Origin: an uncultured Prevotellaceae bacterium
GTDB taxonomy: Bacteria > Bacteroidota > Bacteroidia > Bacteroidales > Bacteroidaceae
NCBI GenBank assembly: GCA_900320845.1
Contig: ONTS01000006.1
Location: 1-64,000, forward strand
DNA: 64,000 nt
Reading direction: 5' to 3'
This document shows, one piece after another, positions 10,248 to 17,448 of this stretch. The position numbers were made by a program, and so were the translations under genes. The notes below the pieces were generated by a model. The model was not told the origin of the DNA and made no database searches. It saw only the letters and a program-made list of their open reading frames with translations. Position 1 is the stretch's first letter. Every line of letters starts with the position of its first letter.

Positions 10248-10871
10248 ATGCAACAAGCTGTTCCTCAATTAGGTTTCGGCGAGGCAGTACAACTTGCCAT
10301 TAGCCGTGTTAAAGAAATGGACGGTCGTAGCCGCCGTTCTGAGTTTTGGTGGACTGTACTTGCAGTGTTCATCTGCAATATTGTTCTTGCGTTCATTCCA
10401 TACGTTGGAACCATTCTGAGCGTTTGCCTCATGGTAGCCATGATTCCTTTGATGATACGTCGTTGTCATGATGCTGGAAGCGAATGCCGTACATTGATTT
10501 ATGTTGCTGTTGCCTGCTCGGCTGCGACAACAATTTTAGGTATGATACAAGGTATCTTGGCAGACAAAGCCTTAAAGCATTTGGACATGTCGGCCGCTAA
10601 TTTACACGACACACTCAGAATACCCTTAATTCTGCTTGGTTTGGTGTCGCTTGTAGTTGGTATCTATCTTCTCATCAAGTTTGTTCAGGACAGCCAGCCT
10701 GGTACAAACCAGTGGGGTCCCTCACCCAAGTACCCCGACGGCATGCCTAACCAGAACTTTGGTCCTCAGCAGCCGCCGCAGATGCCTAACCAAAACTTTG
10801 GTCCTCAGCAGCCGCCACAGATGCCTAACCAAAACTTTGGTCCTCAGCAGCCGCCGCAGATGCCGCAATAA
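10248..10871 (+). CDS. DUF805 membrane protein with a repetitive Pro/Gln-rich tail
   Basis: A 207-residue inner-membrane protein of unknown function. Residues 1-150 match the DUF805 family: a soluble start with RSRRSEFWWTVLAVF, then four hydrophobic segments, with IRRCHDAG in the first loop. The tail after residue 155 is different: NQWGPSPKYPDG, then three copies of the 13-residue unit MPNQNFGPQQPPQ and a final MPQ. The tail is likely cytoplasmic and unstructured. Near-identical DNA copies point to recent growth of the repeat. It appears to be a single-gene unit between two terminators. Confidence 0.85.
   Translation: MQQAVPQLGFGEAVQLAISRVKEMDGRSRRSEFWWTVLAVFICNIVLAFIPYVGTILSVCLMVAMIPLMIRRCHDAGSECRTLIYVAVACSAATTILGMIQGILADKALKHLDMSAANLHDTLRIPLILLGLVSLVVGIYLLIKFVQDSQPGTNQWGPSPKYPDGMPNQNFGPQQPPQMPNQNFGPQQPPQMPNQNFGPQQPPQMPQ
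10743..10859 (+). repeat. Three tandem 39-bp units in the DUF805 gene
   Basis: Units begin at 10743, 10782 and 10821. They differ only at two wobble positions (CAG/CAA-type and CCG/CCA-type changes). The length of 39 bases keeps the reading frame, so copy number can change without breaking the gene. Confidence 0.95.
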
Positions 10872-10904
10872 GCTGATTGGTTATTGTATCAGACACTAAC
10901 AACG

Positions 10905-10937
10905 AAGGCGCGTTTCCAGTTTAGGGATGCGCCTTTT
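10905..10937 (+). terminator. Terminator after the DUF805 gene
   Basis: AAGGCGC (10905-10911) pairs with GCGCCTT (10929-10935), followed by a short T run. Confidence 0.65.
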
Positions 10938-11034
10938 GCGTAGGGAAAAACAAATGGAAAGCCTATGCATGCCGAAGATGACGAGCGCATGGACCGATGA
11001 TGATCCGGTAGCATTACCGTTGGCTCACAGAGAC

Positions 11035-11069
11035 AGAAAAAGCAGCACAGGTAGGAAAGCCTGTGCTGC
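11035..11069 (-). terminator. Terminator of the ABC/GntR/receptor operon
   Basis: GCAGCACAGG (11042-11051) and CCTGTGCTGC (11060-11069) form a perfect 10-bp stem with an 8-base loop. On the minus strand five T residues follow (11040-11036). It lies 28 bases past the receptor stop codon. Confidence 0.9.
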
Positions 11070-11096
11070 GATGGTTGGAGGAGGGTAGGGCGATGA

Positions 11097-13595
11097 TTAC
11101 ATTCCCATACCGCCCATACCGTTGATGTCTATCTGATTGCTCTTCTGCTCCTTATAGTTGTTATCCACCTGCTTGCTCTCTTTTTGGGCAGCACCCTTCA
11201 GGTTACCGAAGTTGAAGCTGATATTGAGCATCACTGTACGCACTGGCACACGCACACGCTGGTGGTTACGATAATTGGGGCCTGTGCCATAGGAGTCGAA
11301 GCAGAAGCGTCCACCATGGCCCAGACCGGTGATGCCGGTGATACCTACTGTCAGCTTATCGTTGAAGAAGCTGCGGTTGATTGTGGCGTTAGCCATGTTG
11401 AATCCGCTGTTCCAGCCCGGCAGCGTGTACTGCTTTGTGCGGTTGATGACATAGAGGCTGAAGTTGAACTTGGCAGGCAGTTTCTGCTGCAGCCCAAACA
11501 TAGAGTTGATGTTCCAGCCGTGGTTGGTACGACTGTTGAAACGGCTTTCGATATGTGTGTAGGCAACTTCTCCGTTGAGGATGAAGCGTGTAGAGGGCCA
11601 AGGCGAATAGCTTACAAACCATCCGAACGCCGACTGACGCGTCTTGGCAGCATTGGCATAGGTGCCGTGGTAAATGCCGTCTTGCACAAAGTTGCGTTCC
11701 GCGATAAGGTTCTCGCAGATGCGCTGCTGCAGATGGGTGGTGAGCATCAGCTTACCGGCGAAGACGTTGAAGGTCAGACGCATCGTGTGGGTCTTCTCGG
11801 CATCGAGCTCGGTGTTACCATAGGTGATACTTGTCGGATTGCTGCGGTTCACATAAGGGTTGAGATAGCTGATACTGGGACGCGAAATGCGCATGTTATA
11901 GCTCAGACCGAGATTTACCACCGGTGCGAAGGCGTAGGAGATGGTCATAGAGGGCACCAGATGTCCGTAGCGCTTGCTGAAATCGACACCCTCGCCACGA
12001 AGATAGTCGACATGCTGCCATGTCTGTTCGTAGCGCAAACCGGGCTTAAAACCCCATTTACCGATCTTGATATCATCTTCCAGATAGGCAGCGCCTACTT
12101 GGTTGCTGAAACGATAGCGCATGCTCATCGTCGGCTCATACACAAACGAACCTTCGTGGTCAAGGTAGTAGTCGGAGTTGGCATGGCTGAGGCGGTAGTT
12201 GTACTTCAAGCCATACGACAGCGTCATACTCTTGTTCACGGGGGTGGTAAAGTCGGCTTGAATGGTGTGTTCGGCAGTATGGTTGTGGTCGATAGACTTG
12301 CGGCTTGTCAGGTCGAGCGGCAGGGTATAGTCCTGGTCGAACAGCGTCCAGCTATCATTAGAATTGGGCTGATAGTTAAACTGATAGATGAGCGACATCC
12401 AGCTGGTGCGTTCTTTGTTGAAGAAACGCTGGTAGTCGGCGCTGGCCTCCAGCTGTTGCCAACCCTGCTTCTGTTGCATACGGTTGCTATATGAGAAGCC
12501 ATCACCATAGATGCCGCCACTCCACGAAGTTGTCGGGTTGCCGGTGTCCTTATTGCGGTTCTTCATCAGAGAGAGGTTTACGTTGAGGTTTGACATGGAA
12601 TCGAGCTCCACACCGGCACCCAACATCGCCATACCGAAACTTTGTATGTGGCGGCCCTTCTGATAATAGTTCATAAAGGTACTGCCAAGCTCCGACATCT
12701 GTTCACGGTTGATGTGCACCTCTGTGCCATCCATCTCCATATGGTTGCCGAAGATGCGCGCCGAATACGACCATTTGCCTTGCTGTCCTGTGAGGCTCAC
12801 ACCGCCTCCGATACCCTCTGGCGCTGCCATCAGATTGGCTTGGCCACTCACACCGTTCATCTTCTGCTGCTGGCCATCTTGCGACTGCATGACAATGTTG
12901 AGCACACCACCCGTGCCTTCGGCATCATAACGTGCACCGGGGTTGGTAACCACCTCTATGCTCTTCACCATGGAGGCAGGCATCTGCTTGAAGGCTATGC
13001 TCGCATATTGGCTGAGCATAGGGTTGGGCTTGCCGTTGACGTAGACCTGATAGCTGGAACTGCCGTTGACAGTGATGTTATCCTGTCCGTCGACGGTTAC
13101 CATCGGCACCTTGCGCAGCATGTCGAGCACAGTCTGCGTGCGGCTATCCTGGTCGTTCTCCACGCTATAGGTCATCTTGTCGGTTTCCATTTTGACAAGG
13201 GGCTTAGTGCCAACCACTTCGACATTGGAGAGCATCTGCGCATCTTCTTTCATCAGAATGGTACCAAGGTCTATTTGCGACTCGTCATTGATGGTGAATG
13301 GTTGTTCAACGGTCTGCTTGCCGATGGCACTGACCTGCAAGATATATTGTCCTTTTCCTTTCACCTCCTGGTGAACCTTTCCTTCGCCGTCAGCAACAGA
13401 TACAGCAATGGGCTTTTCCTTATCGGAAGGGGTGAATACACGCACGGTGGCATAGGGTTCTGACTCTTGTGTCTGTGCGTCTTTCAACAGGGCTTTGACA
13501 ACGGTGGTCTGAGCTCCGGCAGCGATGCTGAAAAAGACGGCTACGAGCGTAACAACACCGCGGATAAGTTGTGTCTGAATAATCTTTTGTTTCAT
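11097..13595 (-). CDS. TonB-dependent-receptor-like outer-membrane beta-barrel protein
   Basis: An 832-residue outer-membrane protein. Order: signal peptide (through AAGAQ), a carboxypeptidase-regulatory-like domain at about 30-115, a plug domain (TQTVLDMLRKVPMVTVDG, QVYVNGKPNPML, VEVVTNPGARYDAEGTGG), then a large barrel of the outer-membrane beta-barrel 3 type. After the last strand (MLNISFNFGNLKG) comes an unusual polar tail ending INGMGGMGM, which could reach the periplasm or bind metal through Met. It is the last gene of a four-gene minus operon with a YtrA-like regulator and an ABC transporter, 12 bases after the regulator. Substrate unknown; the ABC neighbours suggest a peptide or envelope-stress role rather than glycan import. 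Confidence 0.85.
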   Translation of the reverse strand: MKQKIIQTQLIRGVVTLVAVFFSIAAGAQTTVVKALLKDAQTQESEPYATVRVFTPSDKEKPIAVSVADGEGKVHQEVKGKGQYILQVSAIGKQTVEQPFTINDESQIDLGTILMKEDAQMLSNVEVVGTKPLVKMETDKMTYSVENDQDSRTQTVLDMLRKVPMVTVDGQDNITVNGSSSYQVYVNGKPNPMLSQYASIAFKQMPASMVKSIEVVTNPGARYDAEGTGGVLNIVMQSQDGQQQKMNGVSGQANLMAAPEGIGGGVSLTGQQGKWSYSARIFGNHMEMDGTEVHINREQMSELGSTFMNYYQKGRHIQSFGMAMLGAGVELDSMSNLNVNLSLMKNRNKDTGNPTTSWSGGIYGDGFSYSNRMQQKQGWQQLEASADYQRFFNKERTSWMSLIYQFNYQPNSNDSWTLFDQDYTLPLDLTSRKSIDHNHTAEHTIQADFTTPVNKSMTLSYGLKYNYRLSHANSDYYLDHEGSFVYEPTMSMRYRFSNQVGAAYLEDDIKIGKWGFKPGLRYEQTWQHVDYLRGEGVDFSKRYGHLVPSMTISYAFAPVVNLGLSYNMRISRPSISYLNPYVNRSNPTSITYGNTELDAEKTHTMRLTFNVFAGKLMLTTHLQQRICENLIAERNFVQDGIYHGTYANAAKTRQSAFGWFVSYSPWPSTRFILNGEVAYTHIESRFNSRTNHGWNINSMFGLQQKLPAKFNFSLYVINRTKQYTLPGWNSGFNMANATINRSFFNDKLTVGITGITGLGHGGRFCFDSYGTGPNYRNHQRVRVPVRTVMLNISFNFGNLKGAAQKESKQVDNNYKEQKSNQIDINGMGGMGM

Positions 13596-13607
13596 GTTAT
13601 AGTGGTT

Positions 13608-14000
13608 TTATTGTTGGTTGTTATTCTTTTTCCAGTTAGTCCATGCACCGTCAACGGCTTCGATGTCAATGCCGAGCATCGACATTTGCCTGAACAGTTC
13701 AGGCAATGTGCGCTGGAGGAAGTCGTTGCGGCGCTGACGCATGATGCGCTTGCGGGCTCCGTCGCTGACGAAATAGCCCAAACCGCGTTGGTTGTATATC
13801 ACATCTTCATGTGCCAGCTGCTCAAAGCATTTCATCGCAGTGTTTATATTGACCTGCAACAGAGCTGCATACTCGCGCACGGAAGGTATGCGGCTGCCTT
13901 CGGCATACTTGCCCGAGAGGATCTCGTCAGACAAACGGTCGGCCATTTGCAGATAGATGGGTTTATCGGGACTGAAATTCATAATAGATGCGGTTTTCAA
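13608..14000 (-). CDS. GntR family transcriptional regulator, YtrA-like
   Basis: A short 130-residue GntR protein. The winged helix occupies about residues 15-80 (KPIYLQMADRLSDEILSG, SRIPSVREYAALLQVN, INTAMKCFEQL, YNQRGLGYFVSDG). The short all-helical tail with MRQRRNDFL, instead of a ligand domain, marks the YtrA subfamily. Such regulators usually repress the ABC transporter operon they sit in and respond to envelope stress or peptide antibiotics. Here it is the third gene of the operon. The ATG at 13982 (MNFSPDKP) is an alternative start. A candidate operator is at 15911-15930. Confidence 0.9.
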   Translation of the reverse strand: MKTASIMNFSPDKPIYLQMADRLSDEILSGKYAEGSRIPSVREYAALLQVNINTAMKCFEQLAHEDVIYNQRGLGYFVSDGARKRIMRQRRNDFLQRTLPELFRQMSMLGIDIEAVDGAWTNWKKNNNQQ

Positions 14001-14030
14001 AAGTAATTAAAAAAGTATGTATAAGCATAT

Positions 14031-14807
14031 CTACACGTTGAACCACTTACGGCCCACGAGAGGCATGCGACGGAACAGTATGTAGGCAATGGCGACATTG
14101 ATAATCGTCAGCACTGCCAGTATCCATGTCATGCCGGCGTCGGAAATGACAACTTTTATTTCCTGTTTGGTATCATATATATGTGAAAGGATGTAGCCGA
14201 GCAATAGTGTTATTGCGATGAGGATGATGAAGGTGAACAAAGGCGGCACTTTACGGAAGAAAGATCCGCCGAGCATGAAGAACGAAATCAACCATAACAA
14301 CGACACAATGGTGGTGAAACTGTCGGCAGAACCATCAAAGTGTGCTTTCCAGCCTGACACGAAAAATTGCGATGCCAGAACAGCATCGGGCTTGCCAAAA
14401 ATCATGGAGAACACCCACTGAAGAAGGTCGGCAGCCACGAAACCGATAACGCAACTCACCATCAAACACACGATAGCGAGGGATTCGCTTGCCACAAATT
14501 TCTCCAAGCGGGAAGCCGGAAGCATCAAATAGTTGATAGCCGACTGACGTTTCTTGAACAACGGAGAAAAAGCCAAGCCTGCACTGATGAACATGGTGAA
14601 AACAAGTGTGATAACACCAATACCTGCACAGTGCTTAAGCATGGAAAGGCGTGACACAGCGTCATTCTCAGGAAGCAACGTGTAAATGAAAAAGAAGAAT
14701 AAAAACACGAGGAAGAATATCATGATGGCCTTAATATAGGAATTGCGATGGATGCCGAAGATGTATCTTACCACCTGCATAAAGCGTTTCAGATTAAAGT
14801 TTTTCAT
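14031..14807 (-). CDS. ABC transporter membrane subunit
   Basis: A 258-residue protein with six hydrophobic segments, near residues 23-45, 65-88, 110-140, 165-185, 190-212 and 225-245, as in ABC-2 type permeases. It has no catalytic motif. It lies 84 bases after the ATPase gene and 30 bases before the GntR gene, so it most likely forms the transporter with that ATPase. A stretch after the second segment (NYLMLPASRLEKFVASES) resembles a sequence common in Bacteroidetes permeases of GntR-ABC operons. Substrate unknown. Confidence 0.8.
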   Translation of the reverse strand: MKNFNLKRFMQVVRYIFGIHRNSYIKAIMIFFLVFLFFFFIYTLLPENDAVSRLSMLKHCAGIGVITLVFTMFISAGLAFSPLFKKRQSAINYLMLPASRLEKFVASESLAIVCLMVSCVIGFVAADLLQWVFSMIFGKPDAVLASQFFVSGWKAHFDGSADSFTTIVSLLWLISFFMLGGSFFRKVPPLFTFIILIAITLLLGYILSHIYDTKQEIKVVISDAGMTWILAVLTIINVAIAYILFRRMPLVGRKWFNV

Positions 14808-14886
14808 TATGAGGACTGTTTGATTGTTGAATAATATGAACGTTGATTGACAACGATGGAAATATGATTGATGAACTGTGATGATG

Positions 14887-14927
14887 CAAAATCACTGATA
14901 TTGGTGACCAAAATCACTGATATTGGT
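14887..14927. repeat. Two tandem copies of a 22-bp dispersed repeat
   Basis: CAAAATCACTGATATTGGT occurs at 14887-14905 and again at 14909-14927, a period of 22 bases. The same unit recurs at 40960-41020. Read on the minus strand it forms the end and stop of the ABC ATPase gene. Confidence 0.95.
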
Positions 14928-15815
14928 ATCCAGCTGTTCCTTAATGTCTGAATCATTATTACCTGACGATGATGCAAAACTTGCCATTTCATCGGCACGG
15001 AGGTTGCCGCTGATCATGGCATTGAACAGCATTTCGAGGTTGACAGGTGTCTCATCCATGTCTGCCGTGCGACGGACAACCACGTTGTTGCCCTGCAGCG
15101 ACGGCTCTGCGTAGAGTTCGTCACCTGTCATCTGTCCCGGCTGACGTACGAGGAAGGCATAACGCTGAGCTATTGCGTCCATACCGGCGTTGAGAAGAAT
15201 GCCTTCGCGGTTAATCATCAGCACATGGTCAAGCAGCGACTCTACATCGTGCACCTGATGGGTGGAGATGATGACGAGGCTGTCGTCGGCCATGTTTTCT
15301 GCCACGACTTTACGGAAGATGGCTTTTGAAGGAATGTCCATGCCGTTGGTGGGCTCATCAAGCAGCAACAACCGCACCCGGGTGGCAAGTGCAAGGCTCA
15401 TATACACTTTCTTCTTCTGTCCCATCGAGAGGGCATTGAGCCGCACGTCGGGCGAGATGCCGAAGTCTTTAAGACAACGTTGCAGCGTCTCGTCACTGAA
15501 ACGGGGATAGAATGGACGGTTCATTTCCACATAACGCTTCAGCGAAATGGCAGGCAAGTCATACTCTTCAGGGACGATGAACATGTCGCGGAGCATGTCG
15601 GGATGGCGCTTGCAGACGTCATATCCGTTTACCTCAATACGTCCTTTCTTTGGAAACAGTAAACTAGAAATCAGGTATAGCAATGTTGATTTACCGGTTC
15701 CGTTCTCACCAAGCAGTCCGTAGATGCGGTTTTCCTTCAGCTCTAGGCTGAAATCATGAAACACTTCTGCACCCTTTCCGGCATACTTGTAACTGATGTT
15801 GTCAATGGTTATCAT
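14892..15815 (-). CDS. ABC transporter ATP-binding protein
   Basis: A 307-residue ATPase. Walker A is GLLGENGTGKSTLLYLI near residue 35, the signature is LSMGQKKKVYMSLALA near 130, Walker B is LLLLDEPTNGMD near 155, and the switch histidine is in IISTHQVHDVE. After residue 215 an extra domain with no motif follows (QPGTNQ-like segment absent; MLFNAMISGNLRADEM present). The last 11 residues (TNISDFGHQYQ) are encoded by the 22-bp repeat at 14887-14927, so the original C-terminus was probably different. It is the first gene of the operon, with a consensus promoter about 120 bases upstream. Confidence 0.9.
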   Translation of the reverse strand: MITIDNISYKYAGKGAEVFHDFSLELKENRIYGLLGENGTGKSTLLYLISSLLFPKKGRIEVNGYDVCKRHPDMLRDMFIVPEEYDLPAISLKRYVEMNRPFYPRFSDETLQRCLKDFGISPDVRLNALSMGQKKKVYMSLALATRVRLLLLDEPTNGMDIPSKAIFRKVVAENMADDSLVIISTHQVHDVESLLDHVLMINREGILLNAGMDAIAQRYAFLVRQPGQMTGDELYAEPSLQGNNVVVRRTADMDETPVNLEMLFNAMISGNLRADEMASFASSSGNNDSDIKEQLDTNISDFGHQYQ

Positions 15816-15910
15816 TTTGTTGATGTGTTTATCATGCCTATGTCAGACATGTTGATGTAAAAATTGTTGCCCCTTCCTATATATTATATAAGGTGAGTGC
15901 GGCTCATATT

Positions 15911-15930
15911 ATAGTGTAATAGTGTACTAT
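15911..15930. promoter_or_regulatory. Candidate operator of the YtrA-like regulator
   Basis: ATAGTGTA is repeated directly at 15911-15918 and 15919-15926, and ATAGT-GT-ACTAT (15919-15930) is a perfect inverted repeat. AGTGTA is also the half-site known for YtrA of Bacillus subtilis. The site covers the predicted start of transcription of the operon. The pairing with this regulator is inferred. Confidence 0.55.
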
Positions 15931-15937
15931 GACACCG

Positions 15938-15969
15938 CAAAGGTGAGGATTTATTTTTATGTGTGCAAA
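15938..15969 (-). promoter_or_regulatory. Promoter of the ABC/GntR/receptor operon
   Basis: Minus strand: TTTG (15969-15966), 20 bases, then CACCTTTG (15945-15938). One base differs from TAnnTTTG. The start of transcription should fall near 15931, inside or next to the candidate operator. Confidence 0.7.
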
Positions 15970-16074
15970 TTTTTTGCTACTTTTTTCTCAATGACAGAAA
16001 AAAAACTTTCTGCTTGTACCGGAAAAGCATTGCAGAAAGGCTGTATAGTAGGGATTTGCGTAGGGTGGAGGGAC
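15970..16074. other. Gene-free spacer
   Basis: This is the rest of the 358-base gap between the ABC operon and the M23 peptidase gene. Apart from the promoter, operator and terminator listed separately I see only A/T-rich sequence and no coding frame. Confidence 0.7.
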
Positions 16075-16110
16075 AAAAAAGCAGTCATCAAGTGTTGACG
16101 ACTGCTTTTA
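16075..16110 (-). terminator. Terminator of the M23 peptidase gene
   Basis: GCAGTCATCAA (16081-16091) pairs with TTGACGACTGC (16095-16105), with one G-U pair in RNA, and leaves a 3-base loop. A tracts and T tracts flank both sides, so it could work in both directions; the nearest gene end is the peptidase stop at 16174. Confidence 0.85.
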
Positions 16111-16173
16111 TATTGTAATATTGCTGTATGTGTCTGAAACTTGTTATCAGCTGTTGGTGGAGCTCTTCGTGCA

Positions 16174-17139
16174 TTAGTAGGCGAGCAACTGTCCTGGACG
16201 GATGCGCATGTCGTTGCCTATGTTGTTCTTCCGGCAGAGCTCTTCGGGTGTGATGCCTCTTTTTCTTGCTATGGAATACACCGTTTCGCCTGCTTCCACC
16301 TTGTGGAACTTGGTCTGCCCCGTAGTAGGGACCGTTGCAGATGCAGTTGTATTCTGGTGCCCCTTAGGTGCATTAGGACTGTGTACGTCGGAAGGGTTAT
16401 ATGTGTTGGCTTTCTTTCCACGCAGTTGTGTGGCGCGGGCAGACTCGCGTTCAACAGTGGAACGACGGAAGTCGTAGTAGTCGCCAGTGACGTCTTGGGC
16501 ACGGAAGTCGAAGAAAAGTGCGGGATTGAGTGCCACGCCGCACAGACGTGTTTCAAAGTGGAGGTGTGAACCGGTGCTTCGTCCGGTGCTACCACCAAGA
16601 CCGATGGGCTGTCCTGCACGAACACGCTGGTTTTCGCTAACAAGTTGTTTTGAAAGGTGACCGTAGTATGTCTCCAAACCGTTCTCGTGACGGATGATTA
16701 CATAATTGCCATATCCTTTGGCTTCATAGCGTACTACGCGTACTTTACCGCTCCATGCGGCGCGAATGGTGTCGCCTGTGTAGACCTTAATATCCAGTCC
16801 TTTGTGCACACGACCCCAACGCGGACCGTAGTTTGAAGTGATCACGCGGCTCGGTGTCGGCATGTGGAAACGGCGAAGGTCGATGCGATATGATTCGGGC
16901 AATGCTTCGCGAACGTGAGTAGATCTGCTGCTGAAGTCGCTATAGAGGTTTCCACCGGGATTGAAGCGGCTCTCGCGGGCTGTAATAGAGCGGAGAGTGA
17001 GGGTGTCTACCGAACGCATCTTACGGTCAACAGGTGCTTGACGGGCAAGCAGGTCCTGAGCCTGAGCGGTGAAAAGGGTGGAACTTGAAAGAATAAGAGT
17101 TGCTACTACGTTGCGAATGTTTGCTTTGCTAAAAATCAT
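16174..17139 (-). CDS. Periplasmic M23 metallopeptidase with C-terminal LysM domain
   Basis: A 321-residue exported murein hydrolase or amidase activator. Signal peptide through FTAQA; M23 (LytM) domain at about 95-210 with RVHKGLDIK (zinc ligands His and Asp) and GSHLHFE (the HxH motif), all ligands present. After a Thr/Asn-rich linker a LysM domain (HKVEAGETVYSIARKRGIT) at about 275-320 binds peptidoglycan. This order, catalytic first and LysM last, is common in Bacteroidetes. It is flanked by its own terminator and is the only gene of its unit. Intact zinc ligands suggest a real endopeptidase. Confidence 0.92.
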   Translation of the reverse strand: MIFSKANIRNVVATLILSSSTLFTAQAQDLLARQAPVDRKMRSVDTLTLRSITARESRFNPGGNLYSDFSSRSTHVREALPESYRIDLRRFHMPTPSRVITSNYGPRWGRVHKGLDIKVYTGDTIRAAWSGKVRVVRYEAKGYGNYVIIRHENGLETYYGHLSKQLVSENQRVRAGQPIGLGGSTGRSTGSHLHFETRLCGVALNPALFFDFRAQDVTGDYYDFRRSTVERESARATQLRGKKANTYNPSDVHSPNAPKGHQNTTASATVPTTGQTKFHKVEAGETVYSIARKRGITPEELCRKNNIGNDMRIRPGQLLAY

Positions 17140-17222
17140 TGTGTGGTGTTTTGGTGAATACTATGTCCGCTTTCTGGGGCGTCGGCGGGGTGTACGGACA
17201 ATCTTTTTATCAAAAGACGCTG

Positions 17223-17230
17223 CAAAGATA
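17223..17230 (-). promoter_or_regulatory. -7 box of the M23 peptidase gene
   Basis: Minus strand TATCTTTG matches TAnnTTTG, 84 bases before the start codon. No clear -33 TTTG is present. Confidence 0.45.
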
Positions 17231-17448
17231 ACGCGTTTAGCGTGAAAAATTGTCTGGATTAACGTTTTTTTATTGAAGTTTAACCTTTCAAACAGGTCAT
17301 AAACAGCTCGTAACGCCTATGTATAGGGAAGGGAGGGGAGGTAGATTTATTTTGGAGGTTTTAGATTGAAAATGTCTAATTTGTTTAAACTTTTTAACAT
17401 TTCAAGACATCTTTCCGACTTTCCTACCCTTTCTGGCAGGGGTAAATA
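17231..17448. other. Gene-free spacer between M23 gene and recG
   Basis: A 309-base gap (17140-17448) holds the -7 box of the M23 gene and the recG 3' flank. I see no coding frame with family features and no clear terminator for recG; a T-rich plus-strand stretch lies at 17340-17400. Confidence 0.6.

Noticed and set aside
11184..12494. Long plus-strand frame opposite the TonB-type receptor
   Set aside because: It is the mirror frame of a clear receptor gene and has no family features; long antisense frames are common in this base composition.
14807..14998. 63-residue minus-strand frame spanning the 22-bp repeats
   Set aside because: It overlaps the end of the ABC ATPase gene in another frame and has no start context; kept only as evidence for the repeat finding.
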